From the NCBI GenBank assembly GCA_029204225.1, contig CM055107.1, positions 9,419,472 through 9,483,471 on the forward strand: a DNA stretch of 64,000 nt, given 5' to 3'. The stretch comes from Diphasiastrum complanatum (taxonomy: Eukaryota > Streptophyta > Lycopodiopsida > Lycopodiales > Lycopodiaceae). How positions within the stretch are numbered: position 1 is the first letter of the stretch; the number at the start of each line of letters is the position of its first letter. The translations under genes were made by a program, and so were the position numbers. The notes under the pieces were generated by a model. The model did not search any database. It saw nothing but the letters and a program-made list of their open reading frames with translations, and had not been told where the DNA came from. Of the stretch, positions 1 through 12,609 are shown piece by piece.

Positions 1-81
1 TGGACCCATCTGACATTCTGAGAGAGAAGAATTTTCTCCTCAGATGCAGCTTCGAAGTGACAACTCTCACTTCATAGTTCA
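1..81 (+). repeat. 3' end of a copia 5' LTR (element D), cut by window edge
   Basis: The sequence ends in CA at 80-81 and is followed directly by a tRNA-Met primer site, so it is the 3' end of a 5' LTR. Only the last 81 bases lie in the window, and the matching 3' LTR is not seen. Confidence 0.6.
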
Positions 82-93
82 TGGTATCAGAGC
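82..93 (+). promoter_or_regulatory. Primer binding site of copia element D
   Basis: TGGTATCAGAGC is the usual Ty1/copia primer site complementary to initiator tRNA-Met. It directly abuts the LTR end and sets the element on the plus strand. Confidence 0.75.
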
Positions 94-413
94 GAATTCT
101 GTAATTTACTATTACCTTCATGATATCAGAGCAATATGTTATACCAAAGCTCTAATACTTGATATCTATCGTGATATCATATTCTTCAGTTCATAACATC
201 AGTTTCAGTATCAGAGAATCATTTTCCAATTGTAGCACAGCATGGTATCTCTCTCTTAACGTCATTGATACAATCGATAGACTAAAGTTCCAGATGGATT
301 TTCAAAGTAGAGCTGATCTTATTGCAGACAAGCTGAATGGATCCAATTATCATTTGTGAAAATTTAAGATGAAGACCTTGCTAATCACCAAAAGTTGTGG
401 GATGTTGTTACAG

Positions 414-872
414 TTGAAATTTTGTTAGGATCTAGTGCAGTATGCAGATCACATCACACAATCACCATAGTCACTCCTCACAAGCTCTCATAGATGGCAC
501 AACAAAAGTTATTAGATTACAAAGAAACACTGTACATATAGAGTTCACAAACTACATGAAAAGGCAGGTGTCCTAAAATTGGCCTACCACCTGTCAAACT
601 AAGGTCGGGCCCAATATGGCCAGATTCGACCGACAAACTTGGGACATGCCCCCAAGTATAGCAAGTACTGTAAATAACTATGTACAGGCTAATTTTTCCT
701 ATGTGTGGCTACCCGGCTAACCCAAGTAATCGTCTATGGGATCAGTGTCCGATCAATGTATCCTAACGGGTCACGTCCCGATCACAACCATATACAGTAA
801 ACCAAATAAACTGTACACTAATTATATATTTATAGCTTATACTAATGAATAAGATCACAAGCTGATTTTTAA
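414..872 (-). repeat. Left LTR of element E (3' LTR in its own sense)
   Basis: It matches 4324-4789 over its whole length, with scattered substitutions and small indels. It is next to the purine tract at 873-884. Confidence 0.8.
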
Positions 873-3800
873 CTCTCTCTTTTAAGTTCAAATGTGATAA
901 GAGTGAAAAACAATATATTGCAACAGTGTCTGGAGTGTCCAAAAGATGTTATGCATATCACAGCTACTATTTACTTGACTCACACTCAAGCACACCAACA
1001 AACCACCAAGTTTGACTCACAAAGTATCATGTAAACACAATGCTCATATAAAGAGTCTATCACACTCTCGACCAACTAACTCGTCTCCAATCCAACTTGA
1101 CCACAAGTGGACCACATGAGTGACATGGCTCAAACTGAGGAAATCCCACTGCCACCATGAGACTTACATCCTCCATCTAGCTAGGCTGACATCCTATCAG
1201 ACACTTACAAGCATAGAACTATAAAGCTGACATAAAGGAGCAACTGAGGCTCAACCTGAGGAAATCTTACTGCCACCATAAGATTATACCCTCACTAGAT
1301 AGACAACTAGTAGACAATGACAAGTCAATGAGCATAAAATGACTACTTTGCTTCTGACGTAACAAATGCACAACCACATAAAACTTTGACTCAGATCTAG
1401 ACTCCTGTGACAAGGCAACATGCAAGCCCACACACACTCATGCAAACCAACACGAATGATAAAGCGTCAAATACATGACCAAGGCCTATCCATAAGTGGT
1501 ATCCTGTCGTACCAACACTTGTGCCACCTGTAGATCTGTTGCTACACCACTGGTCTCCAAATCAGGTCTCCAAGCATGGCCCGCACCTGTAACCAAGATG
1601 TCCTCACGTCCAAGCATATCACATATATGTCCTCATACATCATCCAAGATCAACCATCTCGAACCAATGAGTGCTCCAAGACTCATCCCTGATGTATTTC
1701 CCAAACAAAGCTATGCACCAAGCCGCTTTGCCCTAACATCTTGTCCAATAAGCCCTGAAAGCTGATCCCCATCCATTCCCCATGCTCCAAGCACAAGAGT
1801 CTACCAAGGACTCAATGAATGAATGTACACAAATCTCACCATAGGCTATACCTGAGTAGCTCGCCCACCTCCCAGAGATATTGATGATGATCTGTCTGTC
1901 CTACATCCCATGTAGGTTCAACTTTCCATGCTTGACGTTGCCAACTCTGATTTGACCAGTCTATAGGCCTCCCACCAAGGAGCCTATCTTCCCACAACAT
2001 CCATCATAGCGTCTAAGCCAAAGCAAATGCAAACTAGATCCACTATCGTGATGAATACCTCACCCACGATCCATAGCATATCAGGTAGGATAGCTTTAGA
2101 ACCATGTACCCTCCTGTACCAACTGATCACCAAGTATCCATTACCTGCTGATAGCTCCCCAAGAATTTGTCCACCTGTAGTGCAACTAGACTCCAACTGG
2201 ATCTAACCAAAAACTACATCCTGCTTACCAAATAATGATGGATAGAAACAACATGTGATGCCAACCTGGAGATCATTGTGCATATAACCATGCAGCTCAC
2301 CTGATTACTCGCCAAAGTATCAGCTGTCACTCCCTGAGCAACCATCTTCATCCCTGTCGGCTCACAACCATGAGCATGCTGGATCCACATCACCTCGTAA
2401 TGCTCTCCATGCCCTCAGGATATGTACCACCACAGGTACACTCCATGCCACCTACCTCCAAGTAGGCATGACCCATCCCTAGGTCATCACACATGATGCA
2501 CCAGTTGAAGCACATCGTCCATACATCAAATGACATATCATACCTGAGCAACTGTAGCATCTCCCTGAGTGCCACCCCAATGGACTCATCATCCACATAC
2601 TATGCTCACTTGATGTCTCCGATCCTGGTCACCATCCTACTAGACAAGCCGAACTCAAAAGCATCACCTGCTCCACTTGGCTCCTAGCATCTGCTCGCTC
2701 TCCCTGGCTATGTGCCACCTGACACCATGCCAACGCAAGCCTGTCCCTAAGTCGCTGCTCACAGGATCCTGAGACTATTGTCTCCCTGATCATACTAAGG
2801 TATATGGCTCTGAGTGACTTCCTCTAGGCTTTCCCATGATCTCACCACCTGAGAATCTGCACCATGGAAATTCCAACACCTGTGCCAAGCCTAGACTCCT
2901 GCAAATACAGCCAACTGCATGAAAGCTATAGGTGGCTTATCCAGGCCCGTGATGGTAGATGCCTTCCCATCAATGCCAATGTCAATGACTGGCCCCCTGC
3001 TATAATGCCATCTTGTACTCCCAAATGAGCACACCTTGAAGTCCTTGCCATCAGTGTCTCCTCTAGTAGATCGCTAGCAAAACACTCACCACAGTGTTTG
3101 CCCTCCTATCACACCCCCTGCGATCTCCATCAGCTCTCCAATCTAGAGCTGGCTCACAAAGCTTTACGCTTTGTCCATTTGCGTTTGCAACATCTTGATT
3201 CCATCATGAATCACCCTTGTAAGTCATGTCCATGCCAATGACTCAAGTCCAATATGAAATAGCTGCCCCCTGATGATCATCCCATGTCATCCTACAGTGC
3301 TATCCCTACCATGTATCCCAATGCCATCCCTAAGATCTGAGCATCTACCCTGCAATGCCCACATATATTCCCCCAAGCTAGCTCCAAGCTGCTCCTGTGA
3401 ATGGTTCCAAACCACTCCCTAAGAATACACTGAGATGTGAACTCCAAAGCCACCATCAAGTCTCTCACATGACTGTGCATGCCAATATCCCTCCAAGTGA
3501 ACCTATGAGATCTTCCATGGCCCAAACCAAATGATCTGCACCATGTCATCACTGAAATCTGCATCCCTGATGCAATACTGATATGGCAAATTGACCTGAC
3601 TTATCCAAACTGGCAGTTGAAGTGTATCTCTCGATGACAAACCTGATACACTGCTCCACAACTAAAATGACTTTATCAAAATTGACTTACCAACCGCAAA
3701 ACTAGAAAATCATCACACTCACCACTCGCCAAGAGTATTCAAAGTGTGATTACTGACCCATTCTTCATCCTCTGCATGTCCCACACACAGCTTGTCCAAT

Positions 3801-4323
3801 GCAAGTCTGCTATCTTGCCTAATGGCTTCCGACTGGCACCACTTCGCGCTTCCATCACCTGTGACCACCAAAATGTGTGTACCTCCAAGCTAGCCCATAT
3901 TTCCCTCTGAATGAAAAATTTTCAAGCTATAGATGCGTGTGTCAATGCAGCTATCACCTGACTCGACAATGCCACTGCCGATCATACATGTGAGAGCGTT
4001 CCCCCAAAACGCCACTTGACGTTGGTTGGTTCGAACCCCAAAAGTTGAACCTGATCACAAGAATTTTTCACCTGTAACCGGCATACCATGCCTATCTCTC
4101 ACCTGTGATTGCTTGCCCTCTCAAAATTGTCGCCAATGATGAGTAGTCACGCTGCCAAACTGCGAAGGAACTTTGTTGTCTCTTGCCATCCAGACTGCCG
4201 ATACCCTGTATGGAGTCCTCTCTCCTGATGCGCTCTGAGTGCTATTTTCCCTGGTGAAAGATGTTATCCCATAGCTCCACCGGATCGTGCCTACCTGCAT
4301 CACCCTGCTGCTCTGATACCAAG

Positions 4324-4789
4324 TTGAAATTCTGTTAGGATCTATTGCAGTATGCAGATCACATCACACAATCACCATAGTCACTCCTCACAAGCTCTCA
4401 TAGATGGCACAACAAAAGTCATTAGATTACAAAGAAACACTGTACATATAGAGTATTCACAAACTGCATGAAAAGGGAGGTGTCCTAAAATTGGCCTACC
4501 ACCTGTCAAACTAAGGTCGGGCCCAATATGGCCAGATTCAACTGACAAACTTGGGACATGCCCCCAAATTAGCAAGTATTGTAAATAACTATGTACAGGG
4601 TAATTCTTCCTATGTGTGGCTACCTGGCTAACCCAAGTAGCCGTCTACGAGATCAGTGCCCGATCAATATATAGTAATGGGTCACGTCCCGATCACAGCC
4701 ATATACAATAAAGCAAATAAACTGTACACTAATTACATCATCACATTTAGAGCTTATACTAATGAATCAGATCACAAGCTGATTTCTAA
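4324..4789 (-). repeat. Right LTR of element E (5' LTR in its own sense)
   Basis: It matches 414-872. A minus-strand TGGTATCAGAGC primer site sits 2 nt away, at 4309-4321. Confidence 0.8.
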
Positions 4790-5410
4790 TTGTTACAGGT
4801 ATCGAAGTGAAGCCTAAAGATGACACAAACGACTCAAAGTGAAAATCGAAGGATGGGAAAGCTTTTGCGCTTATTATCCTCAATATATCAGATACTCAGT
4901 TTGGCCACATAGCTGAAGCCAGAACTTCAAAAGAAGTTTGGGACATCTTGAACTCACTATATTATGTGAGAGACGTAACTACCAAGTTACATCTATGAAG
5001 GAAATTCTTCACACTCAAGATGTCGAATAATGATCCTCTTCAGAGTCACATTAACCAGTTAAAAAATATCTTGCAACCAATGGCCACGGTCGGATTAGTC
5101 ATAGACAGGCAAGACGCAATTATGACATTGCTTTCAAGCCTGCCCTCTACATATGAAAACTGGGTGATGATCATATCGACACACTCAGATTTAACTCCTA
5201 CCAGAGTTATCACTATGTTGCTGCAAGAAGGTAATCGAAGAAGTCAGGATACTTCGTCTACTTCTTCACCTCATGCTCTATATGTCAACAAAGGCTCAAA
5301 ACGACAGAAGCAGAAAAGCACCAAGTAATCTGCATTGAATCAGAAGCTGACTCAAGGTCAAGGACAATCAGCAAATCCACAATCGAAGAAGAAGATGTTT
5401 TGTAGGTATT

Positions 5411-5480
5411 GTTGTTGGATTTCTATGTTCAGGACCAAATCCATTTGGTAATGAGCATCTTGAAAAAAAATTCTGCCTCG
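5411..5480 (+). repeat. Fragment resembling the start of the 49.4-kb copia LTR
   Basis: About 65 bases starting TGTTGGATTTC match the first bases of the LTR at 49407 (shared GGACCAAATCCAT and GTAATGAGCATC). This marks a junction between element D and a second element. Confidence 0.5.
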
Positions 5481-6150
5481 GCCGACAAATCGTGGAGAGG
5501 AGAAAGTATTCTTATAAAAGGACAAGCCAAGTGGAAGGGACAAAGAGCAACATCAACATTTCAAGAAGGACAAATCAAAGGAGGAGAGTTATGAGGATTC
5601 ATCACAATCATCAACAAGTTGCAAATCCAACAAGAAGTGCTTTTTTTTGTGGTAATAAGGGGCAAATTTCTTCTAATTGTTTCAAGAAGAAAAAGTTCCT
5701 CAAGCAAGCTAATCTTACTAAAGAGAAAAAAGGTGAGGTAGAAGGGAGTTATGAGGAAGAATCTCTCATGATGTTAATGTACTCTTCTTCTAGTTTTGAA
5801 AATGGAAATGCATGACAAAATCTTGATAATCAACACTTTTACCTATTTTGTGATCTTGATCTTCATGGTCATCATGAGGCATGGGGGCTCGGGTTTTCCT
5901 CATTAAGGTGCAGCTATTTTCAAGGATGTGGACCTTTCAAGCCCAAGATCTTCTTCAATCATGGAGGGAACAAAAGGAAATGGTGTCAAATTGGTGGAAT
6001 GCACATCAAAGGAGTTGGCAATGGATTTCCACCAAAGAAATCCTATCATGGCTTTGGTGAATTTGCTGATATTACAGGTCCATTGGCTGTTCTTCACATG
6101 ATATCCATGCCAAAGGATCCACTCAAGAAGTATCTCAAGTTTTTTGTTTG
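5481..6150 (+). pseudogene. Second copia gag remnant with degenerate zinc knuckle
   Basis: Frames at 5492-5815 encode a basic stretch and a zinc-knuckle-like motif (FFCGNKGQISSNCFKKKK) in which the first Cys and the His of CX2CX4HX4C are lost. An acidic tail follows, as in copia gag proteins. From 5819 to 6150 another open stretch is present that I do not recognise. The fragment differs from the gag just upstream, so it comes from another family. No pol follows before the inverted-duplication arm starts near 6444. Confidence 0.45.
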
Positions 6151-6949
6151 ATCTAGTATTTCATCAAGCTAGTTTTTGAGGAGTGTGAAGAATAGGCAAA
6201 ATCTAGTTTGATCATTTTGTAATTTCATGTACATATTTAAATCACACATGTGTGGAGCATTTTCCCACGTGTGGAGAGTAGGCATAATCATTTTATCTCA
6301 TTTATGTTGAGTTTGAATAGTCAATAGGCCTTAGACTTGAGTTCTAGTGAGATAGTGACATTTTTCACATGATGTTAGGATTGAAATGCATCTATTTGGC
6401 CCAATCACATTTAGAGGCATAGATCACAAGGCCAATGACTTTAAGAGGTGCATTAAATGTGGACCAATCATGTTTAGCAGTGAACATCATGAGGCCCAAT
6501 CATGATGAGAGGTGCAAATCTAGGGGTCCAATCATGATGTAGGAAGGCAATCAATGGAGTCCAATCATTTTAGAGTATTTCCTTTTTCAAGAACACGAGC
6601 TAGCATTATTTGAGAAGTGCTCTCCTTTGTACATACTCTTCGAATGATGATAATCAAGTTTGTTGAGTGTTTTTGCTTCCAACACATTGTTTTTTTCTAT
6701 TTTCTCTCTCTACCCGAGAGCAACCTATTTTCATACTTAGTTTTTTATTAAGTATCATGTTATTATGTGAATGATATCTTTTGATAGCTCTTTGGTGGGT
6801 AGCTGCATGCTTGTGTGCTCTTGCCTTGAAGATTGTCAAGATAGATTGGTAGCTACAATCAAGAGATAGTTTCATGTGCAATCACACACTCCTTAGAAGA
6901 TCAATTACACACTTTTGGCTATCCTCACACGTGTGAAACGACACATGTA

Positions 6950-7074
<125 letters not shown>

Positions 7075-7368
7075 GGGTTTTAGGACTTGACCAACAACCT
7101 AGAGTACAACTAGCTTAGCCTACACTAAAAAGAGCGAAGAGTCAATTTTAACATTAAATTCTAACATGAACATCCCAGATGGTGGCATGGCACCATGTTT
7201 CACATGTTGATTGTCCACATGTGCTTTTCTAGAGAACTTGTGTCTTTTATATTTGCTTTGCTTGAAGTGTAGTTCTGTCTTTTCAAAATAGCAAAACAAG
7301 CATCCATTGGCATTATCGATACAAACATTCAAAGAAATTAGGACAAACATTGTTGAAAACATGTCCTT

Positions 7369-7547
<179 letters not shown>

Positions 7548-8504
7548 ATACTTGTGATGACAAAAATATTTCTATAGGAAGTACTCAGTGTTTGAATCTT
7601 TGCTCATTATGGTCATTGACTAATTTTTGAGTTTTTATCACCTTTTGAAGTAGTTTTGTTGAATATCCCCATGCTATCATGTTTGCACTAGGCACACTCA
7701 AATGGCATGATATGTCATGCAAGTTTGATATCATACTTGCTATAATTCAAATAAGTTCTTTTTTAGTCTTTGACAGTGAATCTAATTTTTGTTTGTCAAA
7801 CACTGATTTCTATGTCTCACAAATTTGGACATGATATTTGCTATTATTTGAATAAGTTTTTTTTCTAGTGTTTGAGATCAATAACTATGGTATTATTTGT
7901 CAACCAAAAGCTATGACCTTTATGTCAAGCAAATTTCCACATCATATTTCCTACTATTTTAATAAAAGGTGATTCAGTTTTTTTTCTCAGGCACTAGAAA
8001 TAAGTTCCAAGAGCAAGAACGAAAAAATTAAAAAAAATTCTAGGTCTTTGAATCGTGATGAAAAGGAGCTCAAGAATTGAAATTACGTAAACAATTTATA
8101 TAGAACCTCTTTCCAAACAAAATCTATTAAACATCCTAAAATAGGTGGTATGTGCAAGGTTGAAAATTAGGTCCAAATTTTATTTTTGCTTCTTTAAAAG
8201 AGAACCTAGTAATCATCACAAATTGCAAGTTGTAAAGACGTGATATTTGTGAGAGCCACTAGACTTGAAGTCCCCTTATAATGCCAAGAGCTTGTTTTCC
8301 CTTTGTCTTTTGACACCTTAACTAGTAAAATGTACCCCTAAAACCTCGACAAGCAATGATGGATTGCCACATACCACATAGGTCCAAGTATTATGTTACC
8401 TATTTTGTTGTCCACATGAAAATTCTTGCTAAAGGTCTAGCTATCTAAAAACTTATTTAAAAAGTACTAGTGTCCAAATTAAACAAACTTATTCTTAAAC
8501 AAAG

Positions 8505-8705
8505 GGCTTCCATGGGGGAAACAACAATACATACACGAGTCCCCCCAAAATATATTCGGTCAATGGTGGGACAAGGCATATTATGCCAAAATTGAGATGT
8601 TATAATATTCGAAGGGCCTCCATGGGGGCAACAACAATACATACACAAACCCTCGCATGATATATTGGTCAATGGTAGGATGCGGCACATTACGCCAAAA
8701 TTGAG
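8505..8705. repeat. ~100-base tandem duplication
   Basis: Two adjacent diverged copies share 'CCATGGGGG', 'ACAACAATACATACAC' and 'GCCAAAATTGAG'. The same pair occurs inverted at 42860-43070, so it predates the large duplication. Confidence 0.8.
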
Positions 8706-9086
8706 GAAGTCCTATAATGTGCAATATGTGGTACTTACCAAAACACAAACTTAGTTCTTCACTATGCATTTAGTTCTCCTTTATGCATGAAAGTTATCGT
8801 CGCTAAGTAAAAGTTACTAGTGTCAAAAGTGAAAAACAATTTATAACTAATGAAAAAAAAATATTCCTATCATTAACATCTTGGTATGGAAGTCAAGCCT
8901 AGCAAGGTCCTCGTGGCTCTTCCTATGGGGCTTGCCAAGAGGGGCTTTCCAAGTGGATGGTTGGTGGACCTTGGAAGGGCAATGCTTTTCGGTAGAATCT
9001 AGCTTGGTGAGATCACATCTAACTTGGCCGGCACATATCATAATATTTATAATGAACACTCTATGTGGTAAACAAACAACACCAAC

Positions 9087-9584
9087 ATGAACATGGGTGT
9101 GTCGAGAGCATGGGTGATGCTTGTTCCATCCCTTGCAATTTCCATATTGATCAAAGCTGCCAAGAGTGATGATTTGTGCTGCTTACCAAATTCACCAGGA
9201 GGTTGTTGCATGTACGCAACATACCTACTAACCACAGGATCCTACCTACAAAGTCCCCAAGCGAGGTACACTCTCGCCATGCAGAAAAATTGCAATTTGG
9301 AGCTGCTCGAGGGTGGTGATCCTAATTCTGGACAATTGCTATGGAGCTCTAAAACGCAAAACGAAGGTTCCGGATGCTATGCTACCTTGCTATCAAATGG
9401 GCATTTGGTGGTTAACAATGGAATAAGTGTTCAAAAATATATCACTCCCTTCCTCAATTGTTCCTTGAACCCGGGAGATGAGTTCATACTTATTCTACAA
9501 GATGATGGAAATCTTGTTATATATTGCTCTACCCCACTTAACAAGCGTACAGCTGGGTGGAGCAGTGCAACAAATGGTCTGTAA
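9087..9584 (+). CDS. GNA-type (bulb-type) mannose-binding lectin, secreted
   Basis: This is an intronless 165-residue protein. Residues 1-26 form a signal peptide (Met, a hydrophobic core around VMLVPSLAISILI, then AAKS), so it should enter the secretory pathway. The rest is one B-lectin domain: tyrosine/serine-rich beta strands, four cysteines near residues 31-41, and paired cysteines later. GNA lectins use three QxDxNxVxY sites to bind mannose. Here only the last is intact (LQDDGNLVIY, around 145); the first two are degraded (MQKNCNLEL, LSNGHLVVN). Length fits the single-domain family. It lies in the 5-kb block missing from the other duplication arm. Start chosen at the first ATG, 9087; a second ATG two codons on is possible. 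Expression and mannose binding are inference. Confidence 0.85.
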   Translation: MNMGVSRAWVMLVPSLAISILIKAAKSDDLCCLPNSPGGCCMYATYLLTTGSYLQSPQARYTLAMQKNCNLELLEGGDPNSGQLLWSSKTQNEGSGCYATLLSNGHLVVNNGISVQKYITPFLNCSLNPGDEFILILQDDGNLVIYCSTPLNKRTAGWSSATNGL

Positions 9585-10222
9585 AAATCGTGTTGTGAGT
9601 GGTTTTTAGCTATGAGCTATGAGCTTCACATTCAATAATGTGATCAAGGATGATATTGTATTTTGAGATGATTTGTGTGTGAAATAGTTCCTTGCCATCC
9701 TCAATAAGAGGATCTTGCTTGCGTAAAGGATCATATTGGCATTTCATTTCATATGTTTGAAGTGGACTCAATCATGCAAATAACTTCATTCCTCTGCAAA
9801 TTACAATTTCAGCATTGTGCATGAGTTGTTTTACATAAAAGGACATTAAAATGAAATGTGAAGTAGATAATCATTTGTCAAAGCGACACATTATGAAAAC
9901 TTTTAAGCCCATAAAACTTAATAGCAAATACATTAATAAAGAATTTAGGGCAACACATTACATCTTGTAAAAAGTCAAAATCTATGGGTGATAGAAATAT
10001 TTTTAGCTATAATGTAAAATGCCAAGATAATCCTTTATGCTCAAGAAAAGTCCTTTTGGTGACCTTTAGAGCCGGTTTTAAAACTACTTAGGTATGCTAC
10101 AACTTACCAACTTTGCCATAATTTTATGGTTCTTACCAATTGCAAAGGTCACTAAAAAGACTATTTTCCAATACATAAAGAACACCAAAGTTGAATGCAC
10201 AAGCAACACTTACACAATTTGC

Positions 10223-10258
<36 letters not shown>

Positions 10259-10580
10259 GGTTTTCAAATTTTGGTCAAAAAATGAACTACGAGAGCTGAA
10301 TAAGTATAGGATAAACTTGAGGGCTTGAGGAGAGGGTGGTCCTGAGGGGTAGCTTTCAGCCTTGGACTTTAGCCGATGCTTTCCTGCTGCCCAAGATGTC
10401 TCACCTCAAAAAATCACCTAGGTCTTTATGGGCATAGTGCCTTGCCCAAGCAACCTTCAAGTTGTTTATGAGTAACTCACCCACGCCCATGTCTAATCAC
10501 ATGCTCCAATCTTGGACTTGGTAGCTACACAAGTAGAAGTTGCATCATGCTCCTTCGCTTGGCCTTCAATGTTTGATTTA
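9585..10580. other. Non-coding stretch downstream of the lectin gene
   Basis: AT-rich, with an AATAAT-like poly(A) context near 9635 and a (TTA)n run at 10223-10258. No gene recognised. Confidence 0.5.
10223..10258. repeat. (TTA)n trinucleotide microsatellite
   Basis: About twelve TTA units. Confidence 0.95.
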
Positions 10581-10724
10581 ATCTAGTTGAATCAACCTAG
10601 TATGATGAAATAATGTTTTCTTTTGGTGCAATCATAGTTAGTTGTGCTAGTTCTTTAGTGTACAACATGTTTCCTGTCCTAGTAAACTTACTAGAAAGTT
10701 CACTAGAATGTAGTATAATAGTAG

Positions 10725-11135
10725 AACACCAAGAAGAAAGCACAAAAGAGGCATATTTTGTCATTACTGGTGATATTTCAGATTTAGCAATGAAGTCCAC
10801 TGGAATGGCATAATGAAGATGGAGAGACAAACTGGTTCGGGAAAGTCGGCATAGTTCAAGAATGGAACCGGCATCTTTTCTCAAAAACCGGCATGGCAAA
10901 AATTATACAAGATTTTTTATGTCATAAATCTTGAGTTTTATAGGGGGGAAACCGGCAAGTAAGAGCTTGTCATTAATAGAGGCCGAAGAACTTTTTCACA
11001 TATCGGTCTTTCCCGAACACTGCTGGCAAGAAGAGAGCACAAAAAAGGCCTATTCTGTCATTATTGGTGATATTTCAGATTTAGCAATGAAGTCGAGTGG
11101 AATGGCATAATAATGAAGGTGGATAGACAAACTGG
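10725..11135. repeat. Direct repeat of ~110 bases, ~300 bases apart
   Basis: 10728-10835 and 11028-11137 share long identical runs (for example GGTGATATTTCAGATTTAGC) with about 10% differences. The function of the unit is unknown. Confidence 0.8.
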
Positions 11136-11448
11136 TTGTCGAACGATATTGTTTAATGGCACCGAGTACTGATAATAAAACGGACACAAAATTTAAATGA
11201 GTGGACATGAAATAAACAGACTCATTAGTTCTCCCAAAAGAAAGTCCATCTCTTATGTCAATTGATAGGCTGTCTATCAAAACTAATCGACTAGCAGTGT
11301 TTACAAGGAACTCCATTCTACACTTTCTGATAGAGGTCGTTCCCACAGTCAGAAAAGGAACACATCTCCAGAATGGGTACTAAATCTACTATATCGGAAC
11401 ATAAGACTCAGAACTTAGAACAAAACCAATATGTGCATGAGAACAACT

Positions 11449-11770
11449 TCAGAGATTACTGTGAGAATAGATGTATCCATCTGTTGCTGGCTCATCTGCT
11501 ATCCACATTGGCCACTGATATACTTCTGAAAACCACTTATTAGAAAATAGCCATTGAGAAAAGGCTATTGGAAATGCGCTGGTGAAATCTGTCCAATCTG
11601 CAAAATGGCTACTTCTTAAGCAGCTGCTGGAGTTATATGTGGTCACATCAGCTGCGTCTGAAGACCCACGCTGCCTGGTAATTTGCATGAATAGAGATGG
11701 TTCTTTAAACCGTATAGCAAGAAGAACTATATTAGAAACCATCTGTAAACTGCCGGTGGAGATGCCATCG
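11449..11770 (-). other. Unrecognised open frame, possibly a decayed exon
   Basis: The minus strand is open over about 100 codons with a protein-like composition (aromatic-rich, motif WPMWIADEPATDGY). I cannot place it in a family. The neighbours are repeats, so it may be a captured exon or chance. No start or splice context decides the matter. Confidence 0.25.
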
Positions 11771-12072
11771 AATCTGTGAATGTGGCTTCACTGAAAGATG
11801 CCTGCATGATTCAGCAAACATGATATCTTGTCAAACTCAACTCATTGCAAAGGACATGATATTGTATATTGCCATGGGGAGTTTGCTGATCAACCAAACA
11901 ACAATTTTAATGTCCCAAAAAAATACCATACATCAAAGCAACTTTTCTATTTTTGTGAGCTTCAATTTGTTAGTTTCTTAAGCGGGTATCCAACTCTTGA
12001 ATGATCTATATAGTTGGAATAGATTTGAAAAGTTCATATGAATTAGACTAACTTGTGTGAAAATTCACAAAT

Positions 12073-12122
12073 GATACATGGGAACATGCTCTCACACATG
12101 TGAGAGCATGTTCCCATGTATC
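12073..12122. repeat. Perfect hairpin: 22-nt arms, 6-nt loop
   Basis: 12073-12094 and 12101-12122 are exact reverse complements around the loop CACATG. Confidence 0.9.
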
Positions 12123-12609
12123 TAGACTAGGCTAGGTAGGTTAGAGCCCAATCATAGGGGTTAGTTAGTCAATTTGGTCAAAATTCCTAAAATAAAGGGC
12201 CAAACTCCACAAATCAAGGATGTTGGTGAGATGTAGCCTTTCGACACAAATCTGAACTGTTCGCTGCTTCTTACACACTAGTAGGACTTTCAATGGAGGT
12301 CCAAAATACTTAAAGAGAGTATCTCTCATGTGGTACATGAGCACATGTAGATATTCTTAGTTTAGGCTCACTTTTAGCTTCTTGATTTTGTCGATTTTTT
12401 CTTTGGGTCAAAATTCAAAAGGACTACTGGATTGATTTTTAGTAGATTGACTTGGATTAGTGCAAGTTTGAGATGGTTTTGTTGTTGTTAGAGACGGTCA
12501 AAATAGATCAATAATAGCTTTTTGAAAATCACTGTTGGTGGGTTGAAACTCATTGGCAATGAAATTAGCATCAACAATGGTCTTCCCTTTAGCATCACAA
12601 ATTACAATT

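Larger units (their letters stand above)
414..4789 (-). mobile_element. Element E: 4.4-kb non-autonomous LTR element inside gag of D
   Basis: Direct terminal repeats of about 460 bases (414-872 and 4324-4789) enclose 3.45 kb. A minus-strand tRNA-Met primer site (complement of 4309-4321) lies 2 nt from the right LTR, and a purine tract (complement of 873-884) abuts the left one, so the element reads on the minus strand. The flanks repeat TTGTTACAG (405-413 and 4790-4798), and joining them restores the gag seen intact in element A. No gag, protease, integrase or reverse transcriptase motif is visible in any frame of the interior, so it resembles a LARD-type derivative that depends on other elements. 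The LTRs differ at roughly twenty or more sites, so the insertion is much older than element B. The LTR ends are TTA...CAA on the minus strand, not TG...CA. Confidence 0.8.
294..5412 (+). pseudogene. Copia gag of element D, split by insertion E
   Basis: The gag starts at ATG 294 and is broken at 404-413, where element E lies. It resumes at 4799 and runs to about 5412. The second part (best frame 5020-5328) contains the alpha-helical UBN2-type gag core with the 'LQSHINQLKN' and 'LLSSLPSTYENW' motifs, and then the first residues of a zinc knuckle (FCRYC). In-frame stops occur, for example just after 356 and near 4997. It belongs to the same family as element A at 15.9-16.6 kb and its copy at 40.0-40.7 kb, which share the text around the E insertion point. 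The zinc knuckle is cut off by an unrelated LTR-like sequence at 5411. This is a dead element; I am sure of the family and less sure of the exact edges. Confidence 0.75.

Noticed and set aside
874-4323. Many 60-100 codon frames inside element E
   Set aside because: No domain, no continuity between frames, both strands equally open; treated as non-coding interior.
8505-8705. Possible CRISPR-like spaced repeat
   Set aside because: Only two long diverged tandem units in a plant genome; no regular spacers.
10613-10813. 66-codon frame as a copia RNase H relic
   Set aside because: I tried to fit it to the 'CDNQS...' region, but the match was too weak in any frame.
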